From contig CAZKWE010000062.1 of the NCBI GenBank assembly GCA_964556545.1, positions 1-48,341 of the forward strand: a DNA stretch of 48,341 bases, given 5' to 3'. Positions 8,896-16,610 of the stretch are shown here, in pieces. Each line of letters begins with the position of its first letter. The first letter of the stretch is position 1. The DNA is from JALSKU01 sp964556545. GTDB taxonomy: Bacteria > Campylobacterota > Campylobacteria > Campylobacterales > JALSKU01. A program made the translations under genes and the position numbers. The notes beneath the pieces are model-generated. The model was given only the letters and a program-made list of their open reading frames with translations. It had not been told where the DNA came from and made no database searches.

Positions 8896-9168
8896 ATGCA
8901 GATTTATGTAGGTAACATGTCTTACGGGACAACAGAAGAAGGACTTAAGGATCTATTCGGCAACTATGGCGAAGTAGAAGCAGTTAAAATTATAACTGAC
9001 AGAGAAACCGGAAGAGCTAAAGGATTTGGTTTTATTACTATGAATGATGAGAGTGCTGCTAAAAGTGCTATCGAAGATCTTGATGGTAAAGAATATGATG
9101 GCAGAACTTTAAGAGTTAATGAAGCTAAGCCAAGAGAAGAAAGACCTAGAAACTTTAACAGATACTAA
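8896..9168 (+). CDS. Small RRM-domain RNA-binding protein
   Basis: A 90-aa single RNA-recognition-motif protein. RNP2 is IYVGNM (residues 3-8) and RNP1 is KGFGFITM (about 43-50), with the aromatic residues that stack on RNA bases. The tail is short and basic (REERPRNFNRY). Bacterial proteins of this type, in cyanobacteria and Campylobacterota, bind RNA and are often cold- or stress-induced; the target is unknown. AAAGGA precedes the ATG. The gene stands alone between a strong promoter and a strong terminator, with a long leader, suggesting high, possibly post-transcriptionally tuned expression. Confidence 0.93.
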   Translation: MQIYVGNMSYGTTEEGLKDLFGNYGEVEAVKIITDRETGRAKGFGFITMNDESAAKSAIEDLDGKEYDGRTLRVNEAKPREERPRNFNRY

Positions 9169-9174
9169 AAAACT

Positions 9175-9198
9175 CCATGTTGCTTTCGGGCAACATGG
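9175..9198 (+). terminator. Terminator of the RRM gene
   Basis: A 9-bp stem CCATGTTGC/GCAACATGG with a 6-nt loop starts 6 nt after the stop codon. The first T-rich stretch comes about 12 nt after the stem (near 9211), so the U-tract is not ideal. The stem itself is strong. Confidence 0.65.
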
Positions 9199-9291
9199 AC
9201 AAAAACTACATTTTTCAGATATTATTCCTAAAAATTTTTATTTTTATTGATTTAGAAACACTCTTGGGAGGTACCCTTAAGTCTATTGTTG

Positions 9292-9297
9292 TATAAT
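9292..9297 (+). promoter_or_regulatory. Promoter -10 of the HIT/diguanylate-cyclase operon
   Basis: TATAAT within TTGTTGTATAATTTT. Transcription would begin near 9304, at the left edge of repeat copy 2, so the whole repeat would form a leader of about 138 nt. No good -35 is seen at standard spacing. An imperfect palindrome GGGAGGTACCC lies at 9267-9277, in the -25 to -35 region. Confidence 0.5.
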
Positions 9298-9306
9298 TTT
9301 ATTATG

Positions 9307-9440
9307 AAACAATCATGATTGTTTCTCTCGCCGACAGGCGTAGCATAAGTTTTACCCCACAAAATTTTAAAATTTTGTGGGGACCCCAAAGTGATAGGAA
9401 TTTTTGCCGGAATTCATTTCCGGCAAAAAGGAGAATTTAA
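9307..9440 (+). repeat. Structured direct repeat, copy 2 (leader of HIT/DGC operon)
   Basis: Second copy of the 122-bp perfect repeat (9313-9434 equals 47-168). Here the 5' stem is a contiguous 18-bp palindrome (9307-9324). It is followed by CGCC-GACA-GGCG (9329-9340), the 28-bp palindrome (9355-9382) and the 12-bp stem-loop (9401-9412/9418-9429). The 3' arm of the last stem overlaps the A-run of the AAGGAG ribosome site (9428-9433) used by the ATG at 9442. The element therefore lies fully inside a likely 5' UTR. I recognise no described riboswitch family in it. Confidence 0.85.
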
Positions 9441-9441
9441 A

Positions 9442-9810
9442 ATGAAAAATATTATATTTGAAAATGATATACTTTATATAGAAAAAGAGATTTCATCTAT
9501 CCCATGGATAAAAATATTCCCAAAAACACATTGTAAAGAGTTGAGTGACTGCAATGACAAAATAAGAGAAAAACTTTTTGACACAATGATAAATATTGAA
9601 AAGCTGATGCTTGAATTTTACAAGCCTGATAAAATCAATATAGCTATGTTTGGAAATTATTTGCCAAAGCTTCATATACACATAATGGCAAGATTTAAAA
9701 ACGATACCCATTTTCCCGAACCAATGTGGGGCGAAAAACAAAGAGATAGTAAACTTGTTTTACCTGATTTTAATATTTTTAAAGAAAAATTACAGGAGAT
9801 AATAATATGA
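9442..9810 (+). CDS. HIT-family nucleotide-binding protein
   Basis: A 122-aa protein of the histidine-triad superfamily, small cytoplasmic nucleotide hydrolases or transferases. The signature is LPKLHIHIMARF: H78 and H80 fit the second and third triad histidines, with the first position lysine, as in Ap4A-hydrolase-like branches that keep only the catalytic core. An N-terminal strand/helix region (IYIEKEISSIPWIKIFPK-type, with LYIEKE at 11-16) matches the family start. The ATG at 9442 has AAGGAG 8 nt upstream. A GTG at 9391 is in frame and would add 17 residues encoded by the repeat, but it has no ribosome site. The stop overlaps the next start (ATGA), implying translational coupling to the diguanylate cyclase. 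Confidence 0.8.
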   Translation: MKNIIFENDILYIEKEISSIPWIKIFPKTHCKELSDCNDKIREKLFDTMINIEKLMLEFYKPDKINIAMFGNYLPKLHIHIMARFKNDTHFPEPMWGEKQRDSKLVLPDFNIFKEKLQEIII

Positions 9811-11051
9811 TAAAAGAAAGAATACTCCTTGTTGAAGATAATAAATCCCTCTCAAAACTAATCAAAAGAAAAATGCAAAACAATCCAAAGTTTGAAATAA
9901 TTCAATCATACAGTTATGACCAAACCAATGCTTTACTTGAAGATAATGATGATTATTTTATAGCACTTCTTGATTTAAACCTGCCTGATGCTCCCGATGG
10001 AGAAGTGGTTGATCTGGTTTTATCATATAATATTCCATCTATCATACTAACGGCAACTATAGATGAAACCATCAGAGAAAATATGCTAAAAAAAGATAAT
10101 GTTATAGACTATGTTTATAAAAGCAATATTGAAGATGTAAATTATATATTTTCTCAGATAGAAAGACTTTATAAAAACAGAGATACAAAACTTATGATAG
10201 TTGATGACTCACAAATGGTACGAAAACATATAAAAAATATTTTACAAAAACATATGTTTAAAATCTTGGTGGCCGCTCACGGGGAAGAGGCACTAAATTA
10301 TCTTGAAACCAATAAAGATGTAAAACTGATATTGACCGATTACAATATGCCGGTCATAGACGGTATCGAACTAACTAAACGAATAAGAGAAAAATACTCC
10401 AAACAAGATACAATAATCATATCACTAACAAACAGTAATGAACATTTGATATCGGCAAAATTTTTAAAACTTGGTGCAAATGACTTTATCACAAAACCTT
10501 TTTCAAATGAAGAGTTGATTTGCAGAATCAATAATACTTTAGAAGCCAAAGAAGCCATGGAAAAACTCTCAATTACTGCAAACTATGACTTTTTAACCAA
10601 TCTTTACAATAGAAGATATTTTTTTAATCGCATAAATGATTTTATAAAAAAATATAAAAATTATGTCATAGCCATGATAGATATAGATAATTTTAAAATG
10701 ATAAATGATACTTATGGTCATGATATAGGGGATATAGTTTTAAAACATTTAGCTACAACCCTTAAAAACAATACCAAAGGTTCTGATATTGTAGCAAGGT
10801 TTGGCGGAGAAGAGTTTTGTATTGTATTATCTAATGTTAATGAAAAAAATGCTGTAAGCTTTTTTGTCAAACTTCAAAACCTCATTTCAAAAGAGAAAGT
10901 TACCATAAAAAATGATACTATAAAATACACTATATCCATAGGTATTACCATCAAAGATAAAAAAGAAGATATTGAAGTATTGCTCAAAGAAGCAGATGAG
11001 GCACTTTATAAAGCAAAAAATAATGGAAAAAATAGAGTAGAAATATATTAA
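9807..11051 (+). CDS. Tandem-receiver GGDEF response regulator (diguanylate cyclase)
   Basis: A 414-aa signalling protein expected to make cyclic di-GMP when phosphorylated, with PleD-like architecture. Receiver 1 (about 4-120) carries the acceptor aspartate D56 in LLDLNLPD. Receiver 2 (about 127-245) carries D178 in LTDYNMP and the KPF lysine switch. The GGDEF domain (about 255-414) has an intact active-site loop GGEEF at 333-337. The product-inhibition I-site RxxD upstream reads KGSD, so the arginine is lost and feedback inhibition may be weak. It overlaps the HIT gene by 4 nt. No histidine kinase is adjacent. Confidence 0.93.
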   Translation: MIKERILLVEDNKSLSKLIKRKMQNNPKFEIIQSYSYDQTNALLEDNDDYFIALLDLNLPDAPDGEVVDLVLSYNIPSIILTATIDETIRENMLKKDNVIDYVYKSNIEDVNYIFSQIERLYKNRDTKLMIVDDSQMVRKHIKNILQKHMFKILVAAHGEEALNYLETNKDVKLILTDYNMPVIDGIELTKRIREKYSKQDTIIISLTNSNEHLISAKFLKLGANDFITKPFSNEELICRINNTLEAKEAMEKLSITANYDFLTNLYNRRYFFNRINDFIKKYKNYVIAMIDIDNFKMINDTYGHDIGDIVLKHLATTLKNNTKGSDIVARFGGEEFCIVLSNVNEKNAVSFFVKLQNLISKEKVTIKNDTIKYTISIGITIKDKKEDIEVLLKEADEALYKAKNNGKNRVEIY

Positions 11052-11074
11052 GAGAGGGAAACCCCTCTTAATAT
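11045..11074. terminator. Bidirectional terminator between the DGC and oorC genes
   Basis: ATATTAAGAGAGGG (11045-11058), loop AAA, CCCCTCTTAATAT (11062-11074): a near-perfect hairpin with one bulge, lying between two convergent genes. A/T-rich tails lie on both sides. It also contains the stop codon of the GGDEF gene. Confidence 0.75.
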
Positions 11075-11079
11075 ATTTA

Positions 11080-11643
11080 TTAGTTTTGTTGCTCTTTTAG
11101 AGCTATTTTTGCATATTTTTCACCAAGTTCAAAAGCTTTTTTGTTAAGTTCGACAAACTTCGGAGGAACTTTTTCAATCATCGTATTGTAAACAAAATCT
11201 CTATCCATAACAGGATCCATTGTAATTGTGATACCCAAAGCCACAACAGACTGTGTTACTACATTTCCAACTTCTTCTTTGGCTATGGTAATAAGCGGAA
11301 TTTCATATATCTTCCACTTTTTTCTATCCTCATCAGCAGGATGAACAAGATTTGGCTCAACAACTATAATACCGCCCTCTTTTACTCCACCTTTAAATGC
11401 ATTATAGCTAACTTGTGCAACTGAAAGCATAAATTCTATCTCACCCTCATTTGCATAAGGATAAAGTATCTCTTTGTCATCTAAAAGTATATCAACTTTT
11501 GTCGGACCGCCTCTAACCTGAGAAGTGTAAGTTGCGGCTTTTACACCATATCCGCCTTCTCTTATCTTTGCTGCAGCCAAAATCTCTCCTGCAAGAAGAA
11601 CACCTTGACCACCAACTCCCGTAAATCTTAATTGATGTCTCAT
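11080..11643 (-). CDS. oorC: 2-oxoglutarate:ferredoxin oxidoreductase, gamma subunit
   Basis: The 187-aa gamma domain of the four-subunit OOR complex. OOR interconverts 2-oxoglutarate plus CoA with succinyl-CoA plus CO2 using ferredoxin- or flavodoxin-level electrons. The family opening FTGVGGQGVLLAGEILA is at residues 7-23, followed by TSQVRGGPTKVDI. It is the last gene of the oorDABC order known from Helicobacter and Campylobacter, 9 nt after oorB, and ends at a strong hairpin. In an autotroph the complex would run in the reductive, CO2-fixing direction. Confidence 0.95.
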   Translation of the reverse strand: MRHQLRFTGVGGQGVLLAGEILAAAKIREGGYGVKAATYTSQVRGGPTKVDILLDDKEILYPYANEGEIEFMLSVAQVSYNAFKGGVKEGGIIVVEPNLVHPADEDRKKWKIYEIPLITIAKEEVGNVVTQSVVALGITITMDPVMDRDFVYNTMIEKVPPKFVELNKKAFELGEKYAKIALKEQQN

Positions 11644-11652
11644 TTGCTCTCC

Positions 11653-12486
11653 TTATAGTTGTACTTTTGTATTGTGCTGAGCTGCTTGTATAACTTTATC
11701 GTATAAATCACAATACTCTGCAGCTTCTTCATCTTTTTTCAAGACACCTACCGGAAATTTTCCTTTTCTCTCTTCCTCATCCATTGCATCATATTTTCTT
11801 TTTGATACGGTTCTGCTGTCAATCCATTTTAAATTCTGAGCAGCTTCACCCATTTTATTTTTTCTGCCAAGATTTATATGACAGTTTGAAAATATATCAA
11901 AGAAAGAGTAACCTCTATGAGAAAAACCTTCAACAAAGATTTTTTCAAGTTTTTTCGGATCTAAAACACTCTCTCGCGCGATAAAACTTGCTCCTGATCC
12001 TTCAGCCAACTTGCAAGCATCAAAATTTGGATCAACATTACCATACTGAGCGGTAACCGTCCACATTCCCTGAGGAGTGGTGGGACTTGTTTGAGAATTG
12101 GTTAATCCATAAATGAAGTTATCTATAACAACATGATTCAAATCAATATTTCTTCTGCACCCATGTATTGTGTGATTCCCTCCGATTGCCAAACCGTCAC
12201 CGTCACCTGTTACTACTATAACATGCTTATCGGGATTGGCAAGCTTGATACCGGTTGCATAAGCTACTGCTCTTCCGTGAGTCGTATGGACAGTATTGCA
12301 ATTTACATACGAGCTAAGCCTTCCGCTACATCCTATACCTGAAACTATACACACATCATCCATATTCCAGCCAAGCTTGTCTATAGCTCTGATGATTGAT
12401 TTCAATATTACACCGTCACCGCATCCCCAACACCAAAGGGTGGGCATTTTATCCGTTCTTAAATATTTATCATAATTAAAAGCCAT
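11653..12486 (-). CDS. oorB: 2-oxoglutarate:ferredoxin oxidoreductase, beta subunit (TPP-binding)
   Basis: The 277-aa thiamine-pyrophosphate-binding subunit of OOR. The N-terminal CWGCGDG (residues 19-25) gives cluster/TPP contacts. GIGCSGRLSSY, the TPP/Mg motif GDGDGLAIGGNH, and NFIYGLTNSQTSPTT follow in the usual order for beta subunits of this oxidoreductase superfamily. The start ATG overlaps the oorA stop by one base, indicating translational coupling. Its TPP requirement links the operon to thiC at the left of the window, though the two are separately regulated. Confidence 0.96.
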   Translation of the reverse strand: MAFNYDKYLRTDKMPTLWCWGCGDGVILKSIIRAIDKLGWNMDDVCIVSGIGCSGRLSSYVNCNTVHTTHGRAVAYATGIKLANPDKHVIVVTGDGDGLAIGGNHTIHGCRRNIDLNHVVIDNFIYGLTNSQTSPTTPQGMWTVTAQYGNVDPNFDACKLAEGSGASFIARESVLDPKKLEKIFVEGFSHRGYSFFDIFSNCHINLGRKNKMGEAAQNLKWIDSRTVSKRKYDAMDEEERKGKFPVGVLKKDEEAAEYCDLYDKVIQAAQHNTKVQL

Positions 12487-13613
12487 TAGAACATCTCCTT
12501 AACTTTTGCTACCATTTCACTTGGTGCTATAGGTCTTCCGTTTGCTTTATGAAGAGTTGTAAAGTCATCTCTTTTCATCACTCTTTGTATCTCTTCAAGA
12601 TATTGACCCATATTTAATTCTGTTACAAAAATTTTATCAAATTTTTCACCTATCTCTTTCAATTTCTTTTGAGGACTTGGCCAAAGAGTTATAGGTCTAA
12701 AAAGACCGGCTTTTATACCTTCGCTTCTTAATTTTTCAACCGCTTCTTTTGCACCTCTGCTTATACTTCCGTAAGCTATCATACAAACTTCGGCATCATC
12801 AAGCCTGTACTCTTCATAAGTTACTATATCGTCAGCATTATTATTTATCTTGCCCATCAATCTTTCTATATTGTATTCACTTTGCTTTGCATCCTCGGTT
12901 GGAAAACCGGTAGGTCCGTGATGAAGTCCTGTTATGTGATATCTGTATCCTTTAAAAAAGGGATTTAAAACAGCAGGTTTATCCATTTGAGCTTCATAAG
13001 GAAGATAATCTTTCGGATCTCCTGTAAACTCTTCTCTTTTTACAATTTCCAACTCTTCTATATCAGGAAGTATTGCTTTTCCCTGCATATGTCCCAAAGT
13101 TTCATCAAGAAGCAAAAATACGGGAGTCATATACTTTTCAGCCAAATTAAATGCTCTTACTGTCTCGGTATATGCTTCTTCCAAGCTTCCCGGACATAAA
13201 GAGATGCTTGCATAATCACCATGTGTCGGATACTTTGCCTGACCTATATCAGCCTGAGAAACCCTTGTCGGAAGACCTGTACTTGGACCGCCTCTCATGA
13301 CATTTACTATAACCAAAGGAATTTCGGCTATAAAAGCATAGCCTATCTGTTCAGATTTTAAACTGATACCGGGACCGCTTGTAGCAGTCATAGACTTGGT
13401 ACCGCTCATACTAGCACCAAGAGCAACTGATATACCGGCTATCTCGTCTTCCATTTGTATAAATTTTCCGCCTACTTTTGGCAGCAAAACACTACAATCA
13501 TGGGCCACTTCACTTGAAGGAGTGATAGGATAGCCACCAAAAAATTTACATCCACACTCAACAGCCGCCTTGGCTGCCAGTTTATTACCTGTTGAAATAA
13601 CTTCTCTTGCCAT
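12486..13613 (-). CDS. oorA: 2-oxoglutarate:ferredoxin oxidoreductase, alpha subunit
   Basis: A 375-aa alpha subunit forming the substrate pocket with OorB. Recognisable blocks are GNKLAAKAAVECGCKFFGGYPITPSSE (near the start; GYPITP is the family signature), ATSGPGISLKSEQIGYA, and GGPSTGLPTRVSQAD. The start is placed at the ATG at 13613 because AAGGAG lies 5 nt upstream; the TTG one codon earlier is too close. It lies 9 nt after oorD. Confidence 0.96.
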   Translation of the reverse strand: MAREVISTGNKLAAKAAVECGCKFFGGYPITPSSEVAHDCSVLLPKVGGKFIQMEDEIAGISVALGASMSGTKSMTATSGPGISLKSEQIGYAFIAEIPLVIVNVMRGGPSTGLPTRVSQADIGQAKYPTHGDYASISLCPGSLEEAYTETVRAFNLAEKYMTPVFLLLDETLGHMQGKAILPDIEELEIVKREEFTGDPKDYLPYEAQMDKPAVLNPFFKGYRYHITGLHHGPTGFPTEDAKQSEYNIERLMGKINNNADDIVTYEEYRLDDAEVCMIAYGSISRGAKEAVEKLRSEGIKAGLFRPITLWPSPQKKLKEIGEKFDKIFVTELNMGQYLEEIQRVMKRDDFTTLHKANGRPIAPSEMVAKVKEMF

Positions 13614-13622
13614 CAATACTCC

Positions 13623-13940
13623 TTAAGCACTCAATTTCATATAATGATTTTTCTTTATAGCTTCTGCTCTTTCTTTAGCCTCAGGAGTAAGTTTTGCAAA
13701 CTTGTATTCTCCTCTCTCAGCTACATATATAGCAAAATCGGGACAATGAAGTTCACAATCCCTACATCCGATACAACTTTCAGGATTTTGCACTGATATG
13801 GTTGCTCCCAAAATAGTTGTATCAGCCGGAACCATTGCCAAAACTCCCGCCGGACACATTTCTACACATATATCACAAGCTTTACACCTGCTTACATTTA
13901 CCCATACCGGAGTATTTTCCGGTGCTTTCATAGTACTCAT
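13623..13940 (-). CDS. oorD: 2-oxoglutarate:ferredoxin oxidoreductase, ferredoxin-like delta subunit
   Basis: A 105-aa subunit with two 4Fe-4S binding motifs, CKACDICVEMCP (about 19-30) and CIGCRDCELHCP (about 56-67). It passes electrons between OorAB and the external ferredoxin or flavodoxin. First gene of oorDABC, placed 11 nt after sucD in the same operon. A second in-frame ATG three codons in (13931) is possible, but the first has GGAGA closer to ideal spacing. Confidence 0.95.
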   Translation of the reverse strand: MSTMKAPENTPVWVNVSRCKACDICVEMCPAGVLAMVPADTTILGATISVQNPESCIGCRDCELHCPDFAIYVAERGEYKFAKLTPEAKERAEAIKKNHYMKLSA

Positions 13941-13951
13941 ATTTTCTCCTA

Positions 13952-14827
13952 CTAACTGTTTTTTAAAACTTCTGTTACTGCTTTGCCTATTTCTGCCGGA
14001 CTAATTACCACCTTAACTCCCGCTGACTCAAGTGCTTCCATTTTTTCCTTGGCTGTTCCGCTTCCGCCACTCACAATTGCCCCTGCATGACCCATTCTTT
14101 TTCCTTTGGGTGCAGTCTGACCTGCAATAAATGCAACAACCGGTTTGGAAATATTTTCTTTTATATACTTGGCCGCCTGAATTTCCAAGTCTCCGCCAAT
14201 TTCACCTATCATTACTATGGCTTTTGTATCGGGATCATTTTCAAACATAGGCAAAAGCTGAAGATAGCTAAGCCCTATAATGGGATCTCCGCCTATTCCT
14301 ACTGCTGTTGTTATACCATGACCTTCTTGGCATACTTGATTGGCTGCCTCATAAGTGAGTGTTCCGCTTTTTGAAATAAGTCCTACATATCCCTTTTTAA
14401 ATATCATTCCGGGCATAATTCCTATTTTACACTCTTGAGCTGTTATAATTCCCGGACAATTCGGCCCTATTGTTCTCATACCGTTTTTAACCGCATAAGC
14501 TTTTGCTTTCATCATATCTTGTACCGGTGCACCTTCTGTTATGATAACAGCAAGCTCTATACCGGCATCAGCCGCCTCCATAACCGCATCAGCTACAAAT
14601 GCAGGAGGAACAAATATCATACTGACTGTGGCACCCGTATTTTTTACAGCCTCTTTAACCGTATTGAAAACCGGTTTGCCAAGATGCTCCTGTCCGCCTT
14701 TACCGGGAGTTACACCGCCAACAATCTTAGTACCGTAATCCAAACATTGTTCTGCATGAAAAGTACCCTCTTTGCCTGTAAAACCCTGAACTATTACTTT
14801 TGTATCTTTATTTACTAAAATACTCAT
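13952..14827 (-). CDS. sucD: Succinyl-CoA synthetase, alpha subunit
   Basis: A 291-aa alpha subunit of the succinate-CoA ligase that interconverts succinate and succinyl-CoA with ATP. The CoA-binding Rossmann opening has VIVQGFTGKEGTFH (about 12-25). IGPNCPGII lies mid-protein, and the phosphorylated histidine is H247 in GHAGAIVSGG. The start overlaps the sucC end by 4 nt. Its position between sucC and oorD puts the enzyme making succinyl-CoA next to the enzyme that carboxylates it. Confidence 0.97.
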   Translation of the reverse strand: MSILVNKDTKVIVQGFTGKEGTFHAEQCLDYGTKIVGGVTPGKGGQEHLGKPVFNTVKEAVKNTGATVSMIFVPPAFVADAVMEAADAGIELAVIITEGAPVQDMMKAKAYAVKNGMRTIGPNCPGIITAQECKIGIMPGMIFKKGYVGLISKSGTLTYEAANQVCQEGHGITTAVGIGGDPIIGLSYLQLLPMFENDPDTKAIVMIGEIGGDLEIQAAKYIKENISKPVVAFIAGQTAPKGKRMGHAGAIVSGGSGTAKEKMEALESAGVKVVISPAEIGKAVTEVLKNS

Positions 14828-15999
14828 TTTAATTCTCCTTTAGCTGCTGCAACTGCTTTTTTTGCTCCGTCAAGCAAGTCGGTTGCCGAAATGATATTGG
14901 TGATATTTGAATTTTTCAAAATCTCTGCAGCTTCGGGTGCATTTGTGCCATCAAGCCTAACAATAACAGGTACATGCACATCAACTTTTTTTGTTGCCTC
15001 TATAATTCCGTTAGCAATTCTGTCACATCTTACAATACCGCCGAAGATATTGACAAATATTGATTTGACATTCGGATCACTAAGAATGATTTCAAATCCT
15101 TTTGCAACCGTTTCCGGATTTGCTCCACCACCCACATCAAGGAAATTTGCAGGAGTTCCGCCAACATAATTTATAGTATCCATAGTACCCATAGCAAGCC
15201 CTGCACCATTAACCATACACCCTACATCACCATCAAGTTTTATATAGCTTAAACCATACTTTTTAGCTTCTGTTTCAGTAGGAACTTCTTCACTTAAGTC
15301 TCTCATTTGTTCTATATCGGGATGCCTGTAAAGTGCATTATCATCAAATCCTATCTTTGCATCAAGTGCCAAAAAATCACCGCTTCCGGTTCTTACTAAA
15401 GGATTGATTTCAATAAGTTCGACATCTTTATCCATATAGACTTTATATAAAGTTGAAGCAAATTTGATAAATTTACCTATTTGCTCTTTTGGAAGTCCAA
15501 GCCCAAAGGCTAATTCTCTTCCGTGAAAACCTTGAAAACCTATACTCGGGTCTATGGCAACTTTTATGATCTTATCCGGGGTTTCGGAAGCAACCTTTTC
15601 TATTTCCATACCCCCTTCGGTACTTGCCATCATAACAGGCATTTCTTTGGCCCTGTCTAAAACCATACCAAGATAAAATTCACTCTCTATATCAGCACCC
15701 TCTTCTATATAAACTTTTTGTACAAGTTTACCCTCAGGTCCTGTTTGATGAGTTACAAGTGTCATTCCGAGTATTTCATTTGCAAGTTCTCTTACTTCCT
15801 CAAGACTTTTTGCAAGCTTAACACCTCCGCCAAGTCCTCTTCCGCCAGCATGTATCTGAGCTTTTACAACCCATATTTTCCCACCGAGTTCTTTGGCATT
15901 TTCTACAGCTTCATCAACAGTAAAAGCAACCTTGCCTCTTGGAGTGGGAACACCATAGTGTCTAAAAATCTCTTTAGCCTGATATTCGTGTATATTCAA
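14824..15999 (-). CDS. sucC: Succinyl-CoA synthetase, beta subunit
   Basis: A 391-aa ATP-grasp subunit. It opens MNIHEYQAKEIFRHYGVPTP as in all SucC. It has the nucleotide-binding KAQIHAGGRGLGGGVKLA (about 46-63), LIEINPLV, and the succinate-loop GGGANPETVAKGF and FGGIVRCDRIA. It precedes and overlaps sucD, the usual order. It is 41 nt downstream of the fumarase beta gene; no promoter is evident in that gap. Confidence 0.97.
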   Translation of the reverse strand: MNIHEYQAKEIFRHYGVPTPRGKVAFTVDEAVENAKELGGKIWVVKAQIHAGGRGLGGGVKLAKSLEEVRELANEILGMTLVTHQTGPEGKLVQKVYIEEGADIESEFYLGMVLDRAKEMPVMMASTEGGMEIEKVASETPDKIIKVAIDPSIGFQGFHGRELAFGLGLPKEQIGKFIKFASTLYKVYMDKDVELIEINPLVRTGSGDFLALDAKIGFDDNALYRHPDIEQMRDLSEEVPTETEAKKYGLSYIKLDGDVGCMVNGAGLAMGTMDTINYVGGTPANFLDVGGGANPETVAKGFEIILSDPNVKSIFVNIFGGIVRCDRIANGIIEATKKVDVHVPVIVRLDGTNAPEAAEILKNSNITNIISATDLLDGAKKAVAAAKGELK

Positions 16000-16040
16000 C
16001 CTACTCTCCTTTTTCGTATTTTTATCATTTAATCCCTATA

Positions 16041-16601
16041 TCAATCTTTTACTTCATATTGCGCTCTACCCATATCATACAAATCATTCCCGTAAGTATC
16101 ATTTATCACGGTAACCGGAAAATCCTCAACTTCAAGCTTTCTTATAGCTTCCGGTCCGAGTTCAGGATATGCTATAATTTGAGCACTTTTTATAGTTTTT
16201 CCAATCAATGCCCCTGCACCTCCCGTAGCACCAAAGTAAACCGCTTTATATTTTTTACAGGCATCTATAACATCTTTATTTCTTTTTCCTTTCCCTATCA
16301 TACCTTTTTGTCCTTGTGCTATCAAAATAGGCGAGTAAGCATCCATTCTATAGCTTGTAGTAGGCCCCGCACTTCCTATAGGATCTCCCGGCTTTGGAGG
16401 AGTTGGTCCTACAAAATATATAACAGAACCTTTCAAATCAAAAGGCAACTCTTTGCCTGCATTTATCAAGTCAACAAGTCTTTTGTGTGCCGCATCTCTT
16501 GCGGTATACATTGTTCCTGTAAGATATACGATATCTCCGGCTTTTAACTGCATTACATCTTCGTCACTAAGTGGCATTTTTAAATAATATGTTTGACTCA
16601 T
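16041..16601 (-). CDS. fumB: Fumarate hydratase class I, beta (C-terminal) subunit
   Basis: A 186-aa subunit equivalent to the C-terminal swivelling domain of single-chain class I (iron-sulfur) fumarases. Visible motifs are GDIVYLTGTMYTARDAAHKR (about 23-42), IYFVGPTPPKPG, SAGPTTSYRMD and FGATGGAGAL. With the adjacent alpha subunit it hydrates fumarate to malate, or the reverse in the reductive cycle. The symbol refers to the two-gene heteromeric form, not the E. coli FumB isozyme. Archaeal-type two-gene forms and TtdB (tartrate dehydratase) are close relatives, and the TCA neighbours favour fumarase. Confidence 0.92.
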   Translation of the reverse strand: MSQTYYLKMPLSDEDVMQLKAGDIVYLTGTMYTARDAAHKRLVDLINAGKELPFDLKGSVIYFVGPTPPKPGDPIGSAGPTTSYRMDAYSPILIAQGQKGMIGKGKRNKDVIDACKKYKAVYFGATGGAGALIGKTIKSAQIIAYPELGPEAIRKLEVEDFPVTVINDTYGNDLYDMGRAQYEVKD

Positions 16602-16610
16602 GATATATCC

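Noticed and set aside
9307..9440. Class I or II c-di-GMP riboswitch before the diguanylate cyclase
   Set aside because: The conserved aptamer blocks of neither class are visible; the element has different stems.
14435..14818. Long plus-strand open frame inside sucD
   Set aside because: Reverse-frame shadow of a fully conserved sucD; no ribosome site.
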